Shown piece by piece: positions 26,080 through 36,600 of a DNA stretch of 44,678 nucleotides. The position numbers and the translations under genes are program-made. The notes beneath the pieces are model-generated. The model was not told the DNA's origin, made no database searches, and was given only the letters and a program-made list of their open reading frames with translations. How positions within the stretch are numbered: the stretch's first letter is position 1; every line of letters begins with the position of its first letter. Origin of the DNA: Micrococcus lylae NBRC 15355 (GTDB lineage: Bacteria; Actinomycetota; Actinomycetes; Actinomycetales; Micrococcaceae); contig NZ_BCSN01000020.1 of assembly GCF_001570885.1 (NCBI RefSeq), positions 1 through 44,678 on the forward strand, read 5' to 3'.

Positions 26080-26091
26080 GCGTGCATCCTC

Positions 26092-26097
26092 TACACT
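26092..26097 (+). promoter_or_regulatory. -10 hexamer TACACT of ileS
   Basis: TACACT sits just upstream of the T-box leader, so transcription would start near 26103. No good -35 is visible; the expected -35 position lies within the last truncated unit of the tandem array. Confidence 0.5.
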
Positions 26098-26102
26098 GGT
26101 GC

Positions 26103-26490
26103 GCACAGGCGTCGACCCGGCCATCACCGGCGAGCCTCCGGAAGAACAGGACCGGCACCGCCTCGCTCCCTGCATCCGCGCGGACTCACCCGCACGGATG
26201 CAGCCGCGCGAAGCCGAGCCCACGCTCAGCGCAGGCCCCCAGTAGAACCGGACGGGTAAGCCCGTCACAGCAGTCACGAGCGGTCGCCCGCGCCCGGCAC
26301 TCACCGCCGGAGCGGACGGCAAGCAGGGTGGTACCGCGCCCGCCGCGCGGAGCATGAGCCCCGGGACGTCCCGGCGCGTGCACCACGGCGAGCGTCCTTG
26401 CAGCAGCGGCACCGCCGGCTCCACCCGGGCCGGCAGCCGGCTCCCGCCGGGAGCAGACCCCACGCAGCCAAGGACCGCAAAGGACGCCTC
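26103..26490 (+). promoter_or_regulatory. T-box riboswitch leader of ileS (translational type)
   Basis: The leader contains the conserved T-box sequence AGGGTGGTACCGCG at 26325-26338, which pairs with the uncharged tRNA acceptor end. A likely specifier ATC (Ile) lies at 26123-26125 in a short Stem I, as described for actinobacterial ileS T-boxes, and a 9-bp hairpin (CTGCATCCG/CGGATGCAG, 26170-26203) follows. Control appears translational. GCGTCCTTGC at 26392-26401 can pair with GCAAAGGACGC at 26477-26487, which contains the ileS ribosome site AAAGGA, leaving one bulged A. Binding of uncharged tRNA-Ile would disrupt this pairing and switch translation on. No T-run terminator is present. Confidence 0.9.
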
Positions 26491-29400
26491 GTGTACCCTC
26501 TCGCCTCCACCGACCCCGCCTCCGGCGCCGCCGCCTCCCCGCGCTTCCCGGAGATCGAGGAGCGCATCCTCAAGTACTGGGATGAGGACGGCACCTTCCA
26601 GGCCTCGATCGACGCCCGCGCCGCCCAGAACGAGGACGGCACCCCGAACGAGTTCGTCTTCTACGACGGCCCGCCCTTCGCCAACGGCCTGCCGCACTAC
26701 GGCCACCTTCTCACCGGCTATGTGAAGGACCTCGTGGCCCGCTACCAGACCCAGCAGGGCCGCCGCGTCGAGCGCCGCTTCGGCTGGGACACCCACGGCC
26801 TGCCCGCCGAGCTCGAGGCCATGAAGCAGCTGGGCATGACGGACAAGGCCCAGATCGAACAGATGGGCATCGACAAGTTCAACGACGCCTGCCGCGAGTC
26901 CGTGCTCAGGTACACCCGCGAGTGGCAGGACTACGTCACCCGCCAGGCCCGCTGGGTGGACTTCGACAACGACTACAAGACCCTCACCCCGGACTACATG
27001 GAGTCCGTGCTCTGGGCCTTCAAGTCCCTCCACTCCAAGGGCCTGACCTACCAGGGCTTCCGCGTCCTCCCGTACTGCTGGAAGGACGAGACCCCGCTGT
27101 CGAACCACGAGCTGCGCATGGACGACGACGTCTACAAGATGCGCCAGGACCCCTCGGTCACCGTGTCCTTCCCGCTGACCGGCGAGGTCGTCGACGGCGG
27201 CTCCGCCTCGGCCGAGACCGCCGCCGCGCTCGCCGGCGTGCACGTGGTCGCCTGGACCACCACCCCGTGGACCCTGCCGACCAACGCGGCGCTCGCCGTC
27301 GGCCCGGAGGTCTCCTACGCCGTGGTGCCGGCCGGACCGAAGGGCTCGGCGATCGACGCCGAGCGCTTCCTGCTCGCCGAGGACCTCGTCGGCGCCCACG
27401 CCAAGGAGCTCGGCTACGAGGACGCCGCCGCCGCCCTCGACGCCATTGCCGAGACCCACACCGGCGCCACCCTGGGCGGCCTGCGCTATGAGCCGCTGTT
27501 CACCTACTTCGCGGACACCGAGGAATACGGCACCGAGAAGGCCTGGCAGCTGCTGGTGGACGACTACGTCTCCACCGAGGACGGCACCGGCGTGGTCCAC
27601 CAGGCCCCGGCCTACGGTGAGGACGACCAGCGCGTCTGCGAGGCCGCCGGCATCCCGGTGGTCCTCTCCGTGGACGAGGGCGCCAGGTTCCTGCCGCTGT
27701 TCGGCAAGGAGGAGAACGGCGGGGGAGTCCTGAAGGAGATCGCCGGCGTTCAGGTGTTCGAGGCCAACATGACCATCGTCCGGGCCCTGCGCGCGGCCGA
27801 CCGTGTCTTCCGCGAGGCCTCCTACGAGCACTCCTACCCGCACTGCTGGCGCTGCCGCACTCCGCTGATCTACCGCGCCATCACCTCCTGGTACGTCCGC
27901 GTGACGGAGTTCAAGGACCGGATGCTTGCCCACAACGAGGACATCAACTGGATCCCGGGCAACGTGAAGCACGGCCAGTTCGGCACGTGGCTGGAGAACG
28001 CCCGTGACTGGTCGATCTCCCGCAACCGCTACTGGGGCTCCCCGATCCCGGTGTGGGTCTCGGACCACCCGGACTACCCGCACACCGAGGTCTACGGCTC
28101 CCTGGCCGAGCTGGAGGAGGCCTTCGGCCGTCTGCCGGTGAACGCCGACGGCGAGGTGGACCTGCACCGCCCGTGGATCGACGACCTCACCCGCCCGCAC
28201 CCGGATCCCCAGGCCGCGGCCGCCGGTGCCACCATGCGCCGCGTGGAGGACGTGCTGGACGTGTGGTTCGACTCCGGCTCCATGCCGTACTCGCAGGTGC
28301 ACTACCCCTTCGAGAACAAGGAGTGGTTCGACTCCCACCACCCGGCGGACTTCATCGTCGAGTACATCGGCCAGACCCGGGGCTGGTTCTACACGCTGCA
28401 CATCCTGGCGACCGCGCTCTTCGACCGCCCGGCGTTCTCCAACGTGATCTCGCACGGCATCGTGCTGGGTTCGGACGGCCAGAAGATGTCCAAGTCCCTG
28501 CGCAACTACCCGGACGTCAACGAGGTCCTGGACCGCGACGGCTCGGACGCCATGCGCTGGTTCCTGATGGCCTCGCCGATCCTGCGCGGCGGCAACCTGA
28601 TCGTCACCGAGGAGGGCATCCGCGAGGGTGTGCGCCAGGTGCAGCTGCCGCTGTGGAACGCATGGCACTTCTTCAGCCTGTACGCGAACACGGCCACCGC
28701 CGGGGGCACCCGCCCGGAGGGCTACCGTGCCCGGCTGAAGCACTCCGCCTCGGACCCGCTGGACCAGTACATCCTGGCGACCACCGGCACCATGCTGCGC
28801 GAGGTGAAGGCCGCTCTGGACGCCTACGAGGTCTCGGACGCCTGCGACGCCCTGCGCACCTACATGGACACCCTGACCAACTGGTACATCCGCCGCTCCC
28901 GGCAGCGCTTCTTCGCCGAGGACACGGAGGCGATGGACGTGCTGTACACGGTGCTGGAGGCCTTCACCCGCGCCGCCGCCCCGCTGCTGCCGCTGGTGAC
29001 GGAGGAGATCTGGCGCGGCCTGACCGGCGGCCGCTCGGTGCACCTGACCGACTACCCGGACGCGGACCTGTTCCCCCACGGTGACGAGGCCGACGCCCTG
29101 ATCGCCCGCATGGACGCCGTGCGTGCCATCGCCTCGGCAGGCTCGGCGCTGCGCAAGGGCGCGAACCGCCGCGTGCGCCTGCCGCTGGCGAACCTGTCCG
29201 TGGTGGTCCCGGACGCCGCCGGTCTGGAGGGCACGTTCGCGCGCATCATCGCGGACGAGCTGAACCTCAAGGACGTGACGCTCTCCGAGCTCACCGCCGA
29301 GGCCGTGGCCGAGTACGGCATCGGCACCGAGCTGAAGCTGAACTTCCGCGAGCTGGGCAAGGCGTTCGGCCGGCAGGTCCCGCTGATCAAGAAGGCCGTG

Positions 29401-29859
29401 GACGTCGGCTCCTACGAGGAGACCGCCTCCGGCCTCCAGGTGAACCTCGACGACGGCCCCGTCACCCTGGCGCCGGAGCTCTACGAGCTGCGCACCGTCA
29501 CCTCCGGCGCCCCGGAGGGCACCGCGGTCGGCGTGCTGTCCGGCACCTCCGGCTTCCTCGTGCTCACCACAGAGGTGTCCGAGGCGCTCGCCGCCGAGGG
29601 CACCGCCCGTGACGTCGTCCGTGCCGTCCAGTCGGCGCGCAAGAACGCCGGCCTGGACGTTGCGGACCGGGTGCGCACCGTCATCTCGGCACCGTCGGCC
29701 GTGGCCGCCGCCCTGCAGGTGCACCGCGAGCTGATCTGCCGCGAGACCCTCACCACCGACCTCGTGGTGGAGGACTCCGGTGCCGCGGACCCGCGCAGCA
29801 ACGCCGCGGACGATGCCACCAGGACCGTGGCCGTCACCGTGGAGAAGGCGGACGCATGA
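26491..29859 (+). CDS. ileS: Isoleucine--tRNA ligase (type 2, eukaryote-like)
   Basis: The 1122-residue class I synthetase charges tRNA-Ile. HYGH (residues 69-72) in [12 protein letters not shown] replaces HIGH, and KMSKS begins at residue 665. The [18 protein letters not shown] and [11 protein letters not shown] sequences identify the type 2, eukaryote-like enzyme, a class known for natural tolerance of mupirocin. An editing domain (about 190-400) and C-terminal anticodon domains are present. The GTG at 26491 is 6 nt after AAAGGA, which the T-box leader can sequester. The stop overlaps the folC start (ATGA), so ileS, folC and the DUF4233 gene form an operon. Confidence 0.96.
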   Translation: MYPLASTDPASGAAASPRFPEIEERILKYWDEDGTFQASIDARAAQNEDGTPNEFVFYDGPPFANGLPHYGHLLTGYVKDLVARYQTQQGRRVERRFGWDTHGLPAELEAMKQLGMTDKAQIEQMGIDKFNDACRESVLRYTREWQDYVTRQARWVDFDNDYKTLTPDYMESVLWAFKSLHSKGLTYQGFRVLPYCWKDETPLSNHELRMDDDVYKMRQDPSVTVSFPLTGEVVDGGSASAETAAALAGVHVVAWTTTPWTLPTNAALAVGPEVSYAVVPAGPKGSAIDAERFLLAEDLVGAHAKELGYEDAAAALDAIAETHTGATLGGLRYEPLFTYFADTEEYGTEKAWQLLVDDYVSTEDGTGVVHQAPAYGEDDQRVCEAAGIPVVLSVDEGARFLPLFGKEENGGGVLKEIAGVQVFEANMTIVRALRAADRVFREASYEHSYPHCWRCRTPLIYRAITSWYVRVTEFKDRMLAHNEDINWIPGNVKHGQFGTWLENARDWSISRNRYWGSPIPVWVSDHPDYPHTEVYGSLAELEEAFGRLPVNADGEVDLHRPWIDDLTRPHPDPQAAAAGATMRRVEDVLDVWFDSGSMPYSQVHYPFENKEWFDSHHPADFIVEYIGQTRGWFYTLHILATALFDRPAFSNVISHGIVLGSDGQKMSKSLRNYPDVNEVLDRDGSDAMRWFLMASPILRGGNLIVTEEGIREGVRQVQLPLWNAWHFFSLYANTATAGGTRPEGYRARLKHSASDPLDQYILATTGTMLREVKAALDAYEVSDACDALRTYMDTLTNWYIRRSRQRFFAEDTEAMDVLYTVLEAFTRAAAPLLPLVTEEIWRGLTGGRSVHLTDYPDADLFPHGDEADALIARMDAVRAIASAGSALRKGANRRVRLPLANLSVVVPDAAGLEGTFARIIADELNLKDVTLSELTAEAVAEYGIGTELKLNFRELGKAFGRQVPLIKKAVDVGSYEETASGLQVNLDDGPVTLAPELYELRTVTSGAPEGTAVGVLSGTSGFLVLTTEVSEALAAEGTARDVVRAVQSARKNAGLDVADRVRTVISAPSAVAAALQVHRELICRETLTTDLVVEDSGAADPRSNAADDATRTVAVTVEKADA

Positions 29860-31403
29860 TGGACCCCGCACAGGGCCACGTGGACGCCCCGCGCGATGTC
29901 GAGGGGGTCTATCGCGACCTGCTCGCGCGTGCCCCGGAGAACAGGATGCAGCCGCGCATGGAGCCGATGCGCCGGGTGCTGGCGCTGCTGGGCGACCCCC
30001 AGCACGCCGCCCCGGTCATCCACCTGACCGGCACCAACGGCAAGACCTCCACGGCACGGATGATCGAGGCGGTGCTGCGCTCCTACGGGCTGCGCACCGG
30101 CCGGTACACGTCGCCGCACCTGGAACGGGTCACCGAGCGCATCAGCATCGACGGCGAGCCGGTGCAGGACGAGGCCTTCGTCCGCATCTGGGCGGAGATC
30201 CTGCCGATGGTGGAGCTCGTGGACGCCGAGCTCGAGGCCGCGGGTCAGCCGCCCCTGACCTACTTCGAAGCCGTCACCACGCTCGCCTTCGCGGTGTTCG
30301 CGGACGAGCCGGTGGAGGTCGTCGTCCTGGAGGTCGGCCTCGGAGGCATCACGGACGCCACCAACGTGGCGGATGCGAAGGTCGCCGTGGTCACCCCCAT
30401 CAGCCTGGACCACACGGACCTGCTCGGGGAGACGGAGGCGGAGATCGCCGAGGAGAAGGCCGGGATCATCAAGCCCGGCGGGTTCCTCGTCTCGTCCGCC
30501 CAGGACCGGGACGCGGCCCAGGTGCTGCTCGAGGCAGCGCAGGCCGCGGGCGTGCCCTACCGTTTCGAGGGCGTCGAGTTCGGTGTGACCTCCCGTGCCC
30601 TGGCCGTCGGGGGTCAGCAGGTGTCGGTGCGCGGCATCGCCGGCGAGTACGAGGACCTCACCCTCCCGCTCTACGGCGAACACCAGGCGGAGAACCTGGC
30701 GGTCGCCGTGGCCGCGCTCGAGGCCTTCCTCGGCGGCGGCGAGAAGCCGCTCGAGGCGGAGCTGCTCCGTGAGGGCATCGCCCAGGTGACCAGTCCGGGT
30801 CGCCTCGAGGTGCTGAGGGCGGCGCCGACGATCATCGTGGACGCCGCCCACAACCCGGACGGCGTGCGCGTCTCGGCTCGGGCCATGAAGGAGTCCTTCG
30901 GGCTGACCCGTCTGTCCCTGGTGGTCGGCGTGTTGGAGGACAAGGACGCTCGTTCCATGCTCGAGACGCTGTACCGGGAGTTCGGCGACCTCGTGGAGGA
31001 TGTGGCCGTCACCCAGTCCACGTCTCCGCGCGCCGTCCCGGCCGTCGACCTGGCCCAGACGGCGCTGGACGCCGGCTGGCCGGAGGAGGACCTGTTCGTC
31101 ACCGAGTCCGTGCCGGACGCCCTCGAATGGGCCGTCGGCCGCGCGGAGGCCGTGGACACCTCCGCGGACGCGCTGGCCCACGGCACCGGCGGCGGCGTGC
31201 TGGCGATCGGCTCGATCACCCTCGCCGCGGACGTCCGCCACCTGCTCGGCGCCCCCGCGGCGCCCGGCCCGGTGACCGTGGCGGCCCGCGGCATCGACCC
31301 CGCCGACCTGCTCGGCGCGCTCGGCCTGGACGACGAGGACGAGGACGCCGTGGACCCCGAGGTCCTCGACGTCCTGGACGACGACACGGACGGAGGCCGC
31401 TGA
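29856..31403 (+). CDS. folC: Bifunctional folylpolyglutamate/dihydrofolate synthase
   Basis: The 515-residue cytosolic Mur-ligase-fold enzyme adds glutamate to dihydropteroate and to folates. The ATP loop GTNGKTS is at residues 59-65, and [22 protein letters not shown] and DAAHNPDG are the expected folate and ATP-binding motifs. It is about 60 residues longer than most FolC proteins because of an acidic C-terminal tail ([19 protein letters not shown]). The ATG overlaps the ileS stop by 4 nt (ATGA); a second ATG follows at once. Location under the ileS T-box means folate polyglutamylation may respond to isoleucine supply through shared transcription, although T-box control here is translational and would act mainly on ileS. 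Confidence 0.95.
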   Translation: MMDPAQGHVDAPRDVEGVYRDLLARAPENRMQPRMEPMRRVLALLGDPQHAAPVIHLTGTNGKTSTARMIEAVLRSYGLRTGRYTSPHLERVTERISIDGEPVQDEAFVRIWAEILPMVELVDAELEAAGQPPLTYFEAVTTLAFAVFADEPVEVVVLEVGLGGITDATNVADAKVAVVTPISLDHTDLLGETEAEIAEEKAGIIKPGGFLVSSAQDRDAAQVLLEAAQAAGVPYRFEGVEFGVTSRALAVGGQQVSVRGIAGEYEDLTLPLYGEHQAENLAVAVAALEAFLGGGEKPLEAELLREGIAQVTSPGRLEVLRAAPTIIVDAAHNPDGVRVSARAMKESFGLTRLSLVVGVLEDKDARSMLETLYREFGDLVEDVAVTQSTSPRAVPAVDLAQTALDAGWPEEDLFVTESVPDALEWAVGRAEAVDTSADALAHGTGGGVLAIGSITLAADVRHLLGAPAAPGPVTVAARGIDPADLLGALGLDDEDEDAVDPEVLDVLDDDTDGGR

Positions 31404-31404
31404 C

Positions 31405-31890
31405 ATGGCGCACACCCCCGACTCCTCCGACGCCGGCTTCGGCTCCGAGGACTGGCGCCCTGCTCGCGAGACGAGGTCCCAGCAGGCCTGGCGCCCCGGC
31501 ATGAAGAAGAAGCGCCGGTCCATCCAGGCGCTGTTCGCCTCCTCGGTGCTGTGCCTGGAGGCGATCGTCCTGTTCTTCCTGGGCATGACGATCTTCGGCC
31601 TGAACCGGGCCGAGGACCACGCCGTGTGGTTCATCGTCGGCTACTCGCTGCTGGCCGTCGTCGCGGTCCTCACCTGCGCGATCATCCGGAAGCCTGCCGG
31701 AATCGCCGTCGGCTGGCTCCTGCAGCTCGTGCTGGTCCTCTCGGGCTTCTGGGAGTACTCGATGTTCGTCATCGGCCCGCTGTTCGCCCTGGCGTGGTGG
31801 TATGCGGTGGTGAAGGGCCGACGGATGGACGTGGAGAACCGGGAGCGCGACCGCCTTCAGGCCGAATGGGAGGCCGAGCACGGCGCCTGA
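31405..31890 (+). CDS. DUF4233 membrane protein
   Basis: The 161-residue protein matches the small DUF4233 family found beside folC in many actinobacteria (Rv2446c in M. tuberculosis). A basic, hydrophilic N-terminal 45 residues precede about four hydrophobic segments, including FASSVLCLEAIVLFFLGMTIFG and FVIGPLFALAWWYAVVKG, and a charged C-terminus. Function unknown. The ATG begins one base after the folC stop, so expression is probably translationally coupled. Confidence 0.88.
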   Translation: MAHTPDSSDAGFGSEDWRPARETRSQQAWRPGMKKKRRSIQALFASSVLCLEAIVLFFLGMTIFGLNRAEDHAVWFIVGYSLLAVVAVLTCAIIRKPAGIAVGWLLQLVLVLSGFWEYSMFVIGPLFALAWWYAVVKGRRMDVENRERDRLQAEWEAEHGA

Positions 31891-31917
31891 GCCGTCGGCC
31901 CTGCCGCTGTGGACCAC

Positions 31918-31923
31918 TACGCT
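31918..31923 (+). promoter_or_regulatory. -10 hexamer TACGCT of ndk
   Basis: TACGCT lies 41 nt before the ndk GTG and gives a short leader with GAAGGAG. It makes ndk separately transcribable from the ileS operon. Confidence 0.5.
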
Positions 31924-31964
31924 GGTCCGAGGAACCGATGTCCCCCTCGTCGAAGGAGACCCCT

Positions 31965-32387
31965 GTGACCCACAACCACGAAGAGACCCTGGTCCTGGTG
32001 AAGCCGGACGGCGTCGAGCGCGGCCTGACCGGCCAGATCCTCGCCCGCATCGAGGCGAAGGGCTACGTGATCACCGAGCTGCGGATGCTCACCCCCACCC
32101 GCGAGATGCTGGTGAAGCACTACGAGGAGCACGAGGGCAAGCCGTTCTTCGAGCCGCTCGTGGAGTTCATGGGCTCCGGCCCGGTGGTGGCCGCCCGTGT
32201 GACCGGCAACCGCGTCATCGAGGGCTTCCGCTCCCTTGCCGGCGCCACCGAGCCGACCACCGCCGCCCCGGGCACCATCCGCGGCGATCTCGGCCGCGAC
32301 TGGGGCGAGCAGGTCCAGAAGAACCTCGTGCACGGCTCCGACTCGACCCTCTCGGCCGAGCGCGAGCTGGGCATCTGGTTCGGCTGA
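31965..32387 (+). CDS. ndk: Nucleoside diphosphate kinase
   Basis: The 140-residue enzyme transfers the gamma phosphate of ATP to nucleoside diphosphates. The phosphorylated histidine is His123 in NLVHGSDS, and LVKPDGVERGLTG and the E-L-GIWF C-terminus are typical. The GTG at 31965 has GAAGGAG 6 nt upstream. An in-frame ATG at 31938 would add nine non-conserved residues and is less likely. It follows the DUF4233 gene and is ended by a long palindrome. Confidence 0.95.
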   Translation: MTHNHEETLVLVKPDGVERGLTGQILARIEAKGYVITELRMLTPTREMLVKHYEEHEGKPFFEPLVEFMGSGPVVAARVTGNRVIEGFRSLAGATEPTTAAPGTIRGDLGRDWGEQVQKNLVHGSDSTLSAERELGIWFG

Positions 32388-32435
32388 TCCGCCGCCGACG
32401 ACCGGGCCGAGGAGGGGACTGCCGTCCCCCGCTTC

Positions 32436-32485
32436 ACGACGACGGGCCGTCGCCTTCCGTACGGAAGGCGACGGCCCGTCGTCGT
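32436..32485. terminator. Perfect 50-bp palindrome between ndk and the VKOR gene
   Basis: The 25 bases at 32436-32460 are exactly the reverse complement of 32461-32485, centred on CCGT/ACGG. It lies between convergent genes and serves as a bidirectional terminator. Confidence 0.85.
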
Positions 32486-32505
32486 ACAGGTCCGCCGCGG
32501 GCGGC

Positions 32506-33189
32506 TCAGAGGCCGAGGACGCCCAGCCCGAAGCGGAGGACGATCGAGGCCGCGACCGCGAGGTACAGGAGGACGACCACAGGCCAGGCGAACTCGCGCG
32601 CCCTGGACCGCAGGCCCTCGGAGGCGGGGATCAGACCGTTCTGGATGGTGGCGGAGGTCACCATGACGGCCTGGATGATGACCATGGCCCAGACGATCAT
32701 GCAGTACAGGCAGAGGGTGTTGATCTGGTAGACGGCCGCGTACCACAGCCACACGGCGAAGCCGAGGCCGGCGAGGATGCCGAGGTTCATCAGCAGCCAG
32801 TACCAGCGGGCGAAGCGGGCGCCGGAGAACAGGGACACGGCCACGGTGATCAGCACGGAGAAGCCCACGATGCCGACGTAGGTGTTCGGGAAGCCGAAGG
32901 TGCCGGCCTGCCAGGACTGCATCACCTTGCCACAGGACATCCAGGGGTTGAGGTCGCAGCTGGTGCGGTGGTTCGGGTCCACCGCCAGGAGCGCGCGCTC
33001 GACGATGATGATGATCGTCGCCGCGAGCGCGACCAGCGAGGTGATCAGCAGCATCGCGGCGACGCCGCGCGGGCGGGCGAGGGCGCCGCGCTCGTCCGGG
33101 GACGGGACGGTGCCACGCGGCGTGAGCGCGGTGGCGTCGTGGGCGACCGGTGCAGCGGCGGTGGCTGCGGCAGAACTGGTGCGGTCCAT
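32506..33189 (-). CDS. Vitamin K epoxide reductase (VKOR) family membrane protein
   Basis: The 227-residue membrane protein has about five transmembrane segments and the VKOR cysteine set. A loop pair Cys78/Cys86 sits in SCDLNPWMSCGKV, and the active CXXC is Cys160-Cys163 in LCLYCM. In actinobacteria such proteins reoxidise exported DsbA-like thiol oxidases, passing electrons to menaquinone. No fused thioredoxin domain is present, so a separate partner is needed. A 40-residue polar N-terminus precedes the first segment. The ATG at 33189 lies 7 nt after TAGACT and is probably leaderless. It diverges from rne. Confidence 0.92.
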   Translation of the reverse strand: MDRTSSAAATAAAPVAHDATALTPRGTVPSPDERGALARPRGVAAMLLITSLVALAATIIIIVERALLAVDPNHRTSCDLNPWMSCGKVMQSWQAGTFGFPNTYVGIVGFSVLITVAVSLFSGARFARWYWLLMNLGILAGLGFAVWLWYAAVYQINTLCLYCMIVWAMVIIQAVMVTSATIQNGLIPASEGLRSRAREFAWPVVVLLYLAVAASIVLRFGLGVLGL

Positions 33190-33196
33190 GGCAGGC

Positions 33197-33202
33197 AGTC
33201 TA
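33197..33202 (-). promoter_or_regulatory. -10 hexamer TAGACT, probably leaderless VKOR start
   Basis: TAGACT on the minus strand is followed by GCCTGCC and then ATG at 33189, exactly 7 nt. Confidence 0.55.
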
Positions 33203-33623
33203 GGCCCGTGGCGCACGAGCTCTGGCTCACATGTCGGCGTGTGAGAGAATCATTCGCGGACGCACCGTGGCCACACCGCGGACGCGTTCCTCTGGGCGAC
33301 CGGCCAGGTCGCCGCCGACGCACCGGGGTCGGCAGAGTCCGACCCGGTCCACGCAGCGCGTGGGGCATCGACTCGCCCCGCAGCGCGCGGACCTGGAACG
33401 GACACCGGCGGAACCGGCCAGGACGACCCAGTGGTTCCGGACGGGGCAGCCGAGGAGTCTTGAGACGAGCGGCCCGCCGGTTCACCACAGGACTTTGGCG
33501 TCTGCTCCGCGACGCACCCCGTGGCCCTTCGGGGCCGGCACCGGGGGCAACGCGTCGGGGCGGCAGACCTGGACGCCTCCGGCACGGTGGGTGTGGCACC
33601 GTCCGGCGGCAGGAGGAGCTGCA
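33203..33623 (+). promoter_or_regulatory. Long structured leader region of rne
   Basis: No gene is seen in these 421 bp. A promoter-like GAGAAT at 33243-33248 would give an untranslated leader of roughly 370 nt. Near its 3' end a nested structure can form: GTCTGC (33500-33505) with GCAGAC (33563-33568), CGACGC (33510-33515) with GCGTCG (33552-33557), and an inner GGCCC-TTCG-GGGCC tetraloop hairpin at 33523-33536. The E. coli rne leader is similarly long and lets RNase E cleave its own mRNA, so autoregulation is a reasonable hypothesis. Confidence 0.5.
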
Positions 33624-36600
33624 ATGGCAGCCGAGAACACCCCCGAGACCACCACGGCGGAACCCGCCGAGACCACCGCGGAGACGGCGATCGCGCCGAA
33701 GGCAGCGGAGACCACGGCCGAGCAGGCCGCCACCGCGGACGTGGACGCGGCGGCGGGCGCGGGCACCGACGCCGCCGGTGACCCCGCCGAGGCCGAGGCC
33801 GAGCAGCCCGCCGCCGCCCAGACCTTCACCTTCGACCCGTCGGACCCGTTCGCCGTGCCGGAGGACCTGATCCCGACCCTCACCGCCTCGGAGCCTCGCC
33901 GCGGCGACCGCGACGAGGAGAAGGACGAAGCGGGTCGTGACGACCACGACGACCAGGTCGACGACGAGTCGCCGGAGTCCGGACGCGGCCGCCGCCGTCG
34001 CCGGGGCCGGGGCCGTGGCTCCCGCACGGACCACGGCGGGCCCGGCGCCGACGCCGACGGCGAGGACGTCGAGTCCGAGGACTCCGGCGAGGAGAACCGG
34101 GACGAGGAGCGTGAGACGGGCACCACCTCGCGCCGTCGTCGCAAGCGTCGCCGCGGATCGGTGGACATGGAGCTGGACGGAGGCGAGGAGGGAGACCCGG
34201 AGAACACGGTGACCCGTGTCCGCGCCCCGCGCCAGGCCTCCGTGAAGGCCACGGACGCCGTGCAGAGCGTCAAGGGCTCCACCCGCCTGGAGGCCAAGCG
34301 CCAGCGCCGCCGCGACTCCCGCGCCGGGGGCCGCCGCCGTCAGGTCATCACCGAGGCCGAGTTCCTTGCCCGTCGCGAGTCCGTGGACCGCAAGATGCTG
34401 GTCCGTCAGCGGGACAAGCGCATCCAGATCGCCGTGCTGGAGGACGGTGTGCTCGCCGAGCACTTCGTCTCCCACACCACGCAGGACTCGATGATCGGCA
34501 ACGTGTACCTGGGCAAGGTCCAGAACGTGCTGCCGTCCATGGAGGCCGCCTTCGTGGACATCGGCCGCGGCCGCAACGCCGTGCTCTATGCCGGCGAGGT
34601 CGACTGGACCGCCGCCGACCTGGACGGCAAGCCGAAGAAGATCGAGAACGCCCTGAAGTCCGGTGACTCGGTGCTCGTGCAGGTCACCAAGGACCCGGTG
34701 GGCCACAAGGGCGCCCGTCTGACCAGCCAGGTCTCCCTGCCCGGCCGCTACCTCGTGTACGTGCCCGGCGGCTCGATGACCGGCATCTCCCGCAAGCTCC
34801 CGGACGTGGAGCGTTCCCGCCTGAAGAAGATCCTCAAGGACCACCTGCCGCAGGACGCCGGCGTGATCGTCCGCACCGCGGCCGAGGGCACCTCGGAGCA
34901 GGAGCTGCAGAACGACATCAACCGCCTGCGCGCCCAGTGGGAGGGCATCCAGGAGAAGGCCAAGGGCACCAAGGTACTGGCCCCGGAGCTGCTGTACGCG
35001 GAACCGGACCTGACCATCAAGACCGTCCGCGACGTCTTCAACGAGGACTTCTCCGCGATGCTCGTGCAGGGTCAGGAGACCTGGGACAACATCGAGGCCT
35101 ACGTGATGTACGTGGCCCCGCACCTGCTGGACCGTCTGCACCACTGGGTGCCGGAGGACCACGAGGGCGAGGACCTCTACACCACCCACCGCATCGACGA
35201 GCAGCTCCACAAGGCGCTCGAGCGCAAGGTGTACCTGCCCTCCGGCGGATCGCTCGTGTTCGACCGCACCGAGGCCATGACCGTGGTGGATGTGAACACC
35301 GGCAAGTTCACCGGCTCCGGCGGCAACCTCGAGGAGACCGTCACCAAGAACAACCTGGAGGCCGCTGAGGAGATCGTCCGCCAGCTGCGCCTGCGGGACA
35401 TCGGCGGCATCATCGTCATCGACTTCATCGACATGGTGCTCGAGTCCAACCGGGACCTGGTGCTGCGTCGTCTGGTCGAGTGCCTCGGCCGGGACCGCAC
35501 CAAGCACCAGGTGGCCGAGGTGACCTCGCTGGGCCTGGTGCAGATGACGCGCAAGCGCATGGGCACCGGCCTCGTCGAGGTGTTCTCGGAGACCTGTGAG
35601 CAGTGCGCCGGACGCGGCATCCTGATCCAGGACGAGCCTGTGGACCGCCACCGCTCCCACAACTCCCACGGCGAGCCGCGCGCCGAGGGCGACGGCCGTC
35701 GTCGCCGGAAGAGGCGAGGCGGCAGCGGCGGACAGCAGCACGACGGCGACGCCGCTCAGAAGGACACCGCAGGTTCCGCCGACGCCGAGGTCTCCGAGGA
35801 GGAGAAGCAGCGTCAGGAGCGGGCCGCCGCCGCGCGGGCCGCGCTCCAGTCCATCGCCAAGGCCTCCGGCAAGTCCGTCGACGACGGCACCGCCTCCGCA
35901 GCGGAGGACACCGCCGCCTCGACCGAGCCCGCCACCGCGTCGGCCGGTTCTGACGGACCGGATGCTTCCGACGGACAGGACGGTTCCGGACAGGAGCAGT
36001 CCTCCGGCCGCTCGCGCCGCAAGCGGCGCGGCAAACGCCGCCGCGGCCGCGGCGGCGAGGGCCGTGGCGGTGAGGGCCGCAGCGAGGGCCGGGACCAGGA
36101 GCAGGACGACTCCGAGTCCGACGGCCGCGATCGCGCGGACACCGGCCGCCAGGACGCGGAGCGCAAGGACGCCGAACCGAAGGCCGAGGGCCGCGACGAT
36201 GCCGTGCAGCAGCGCGCCGGGCAGGGCGAGGCCGCCCAGGCCGGTCCGACGGACGACGCCGTGATCACCTTCGACGGCGAGCCGGTCTCCGTGCCGCGCC
36301 GTCGCGGCGGGCGCCGTGCCGCGACGGAGGAGGGCGCCAAGGACCTCTCCGCCCTCGAGGACGCCCTCGAGCAGAAGTCGGCCTCGCGCCGCCGTTCCGA
36401 GCCGAATGAGACGAAGTCCACATCCGCCGACGCCCGGGACGCGGCCGACGACCGGTCCGCGGCGGACGGCCGGGAGCAGCCGGCGCCGCGTCGTCGTTCC
36501 CGCCGGGCCGTCTCGTCCGGCTCTGCCGGCTCCGCGGTGAGCACCGTCGAGGACCAGAAGGCCTCCGGCGGCGCCACCTTCACCGCCACCGCCGGCGCCC

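Larger units (their letters stand above)
25544..26091. other. Gene-free accessory spacer with repeats
   Basis: No convincing coding sequence was found between the nuclease-like gene and the ileS promoter. Short open frames here translate repeat DNA and lack ribosome sites. The stretch is visibly less G+C-rich than the core genes. It holds several partial dyad elements (near 25746-25777, 25832-25864) and one fuller dyad, then a tandem array. Confidence 0.65.
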
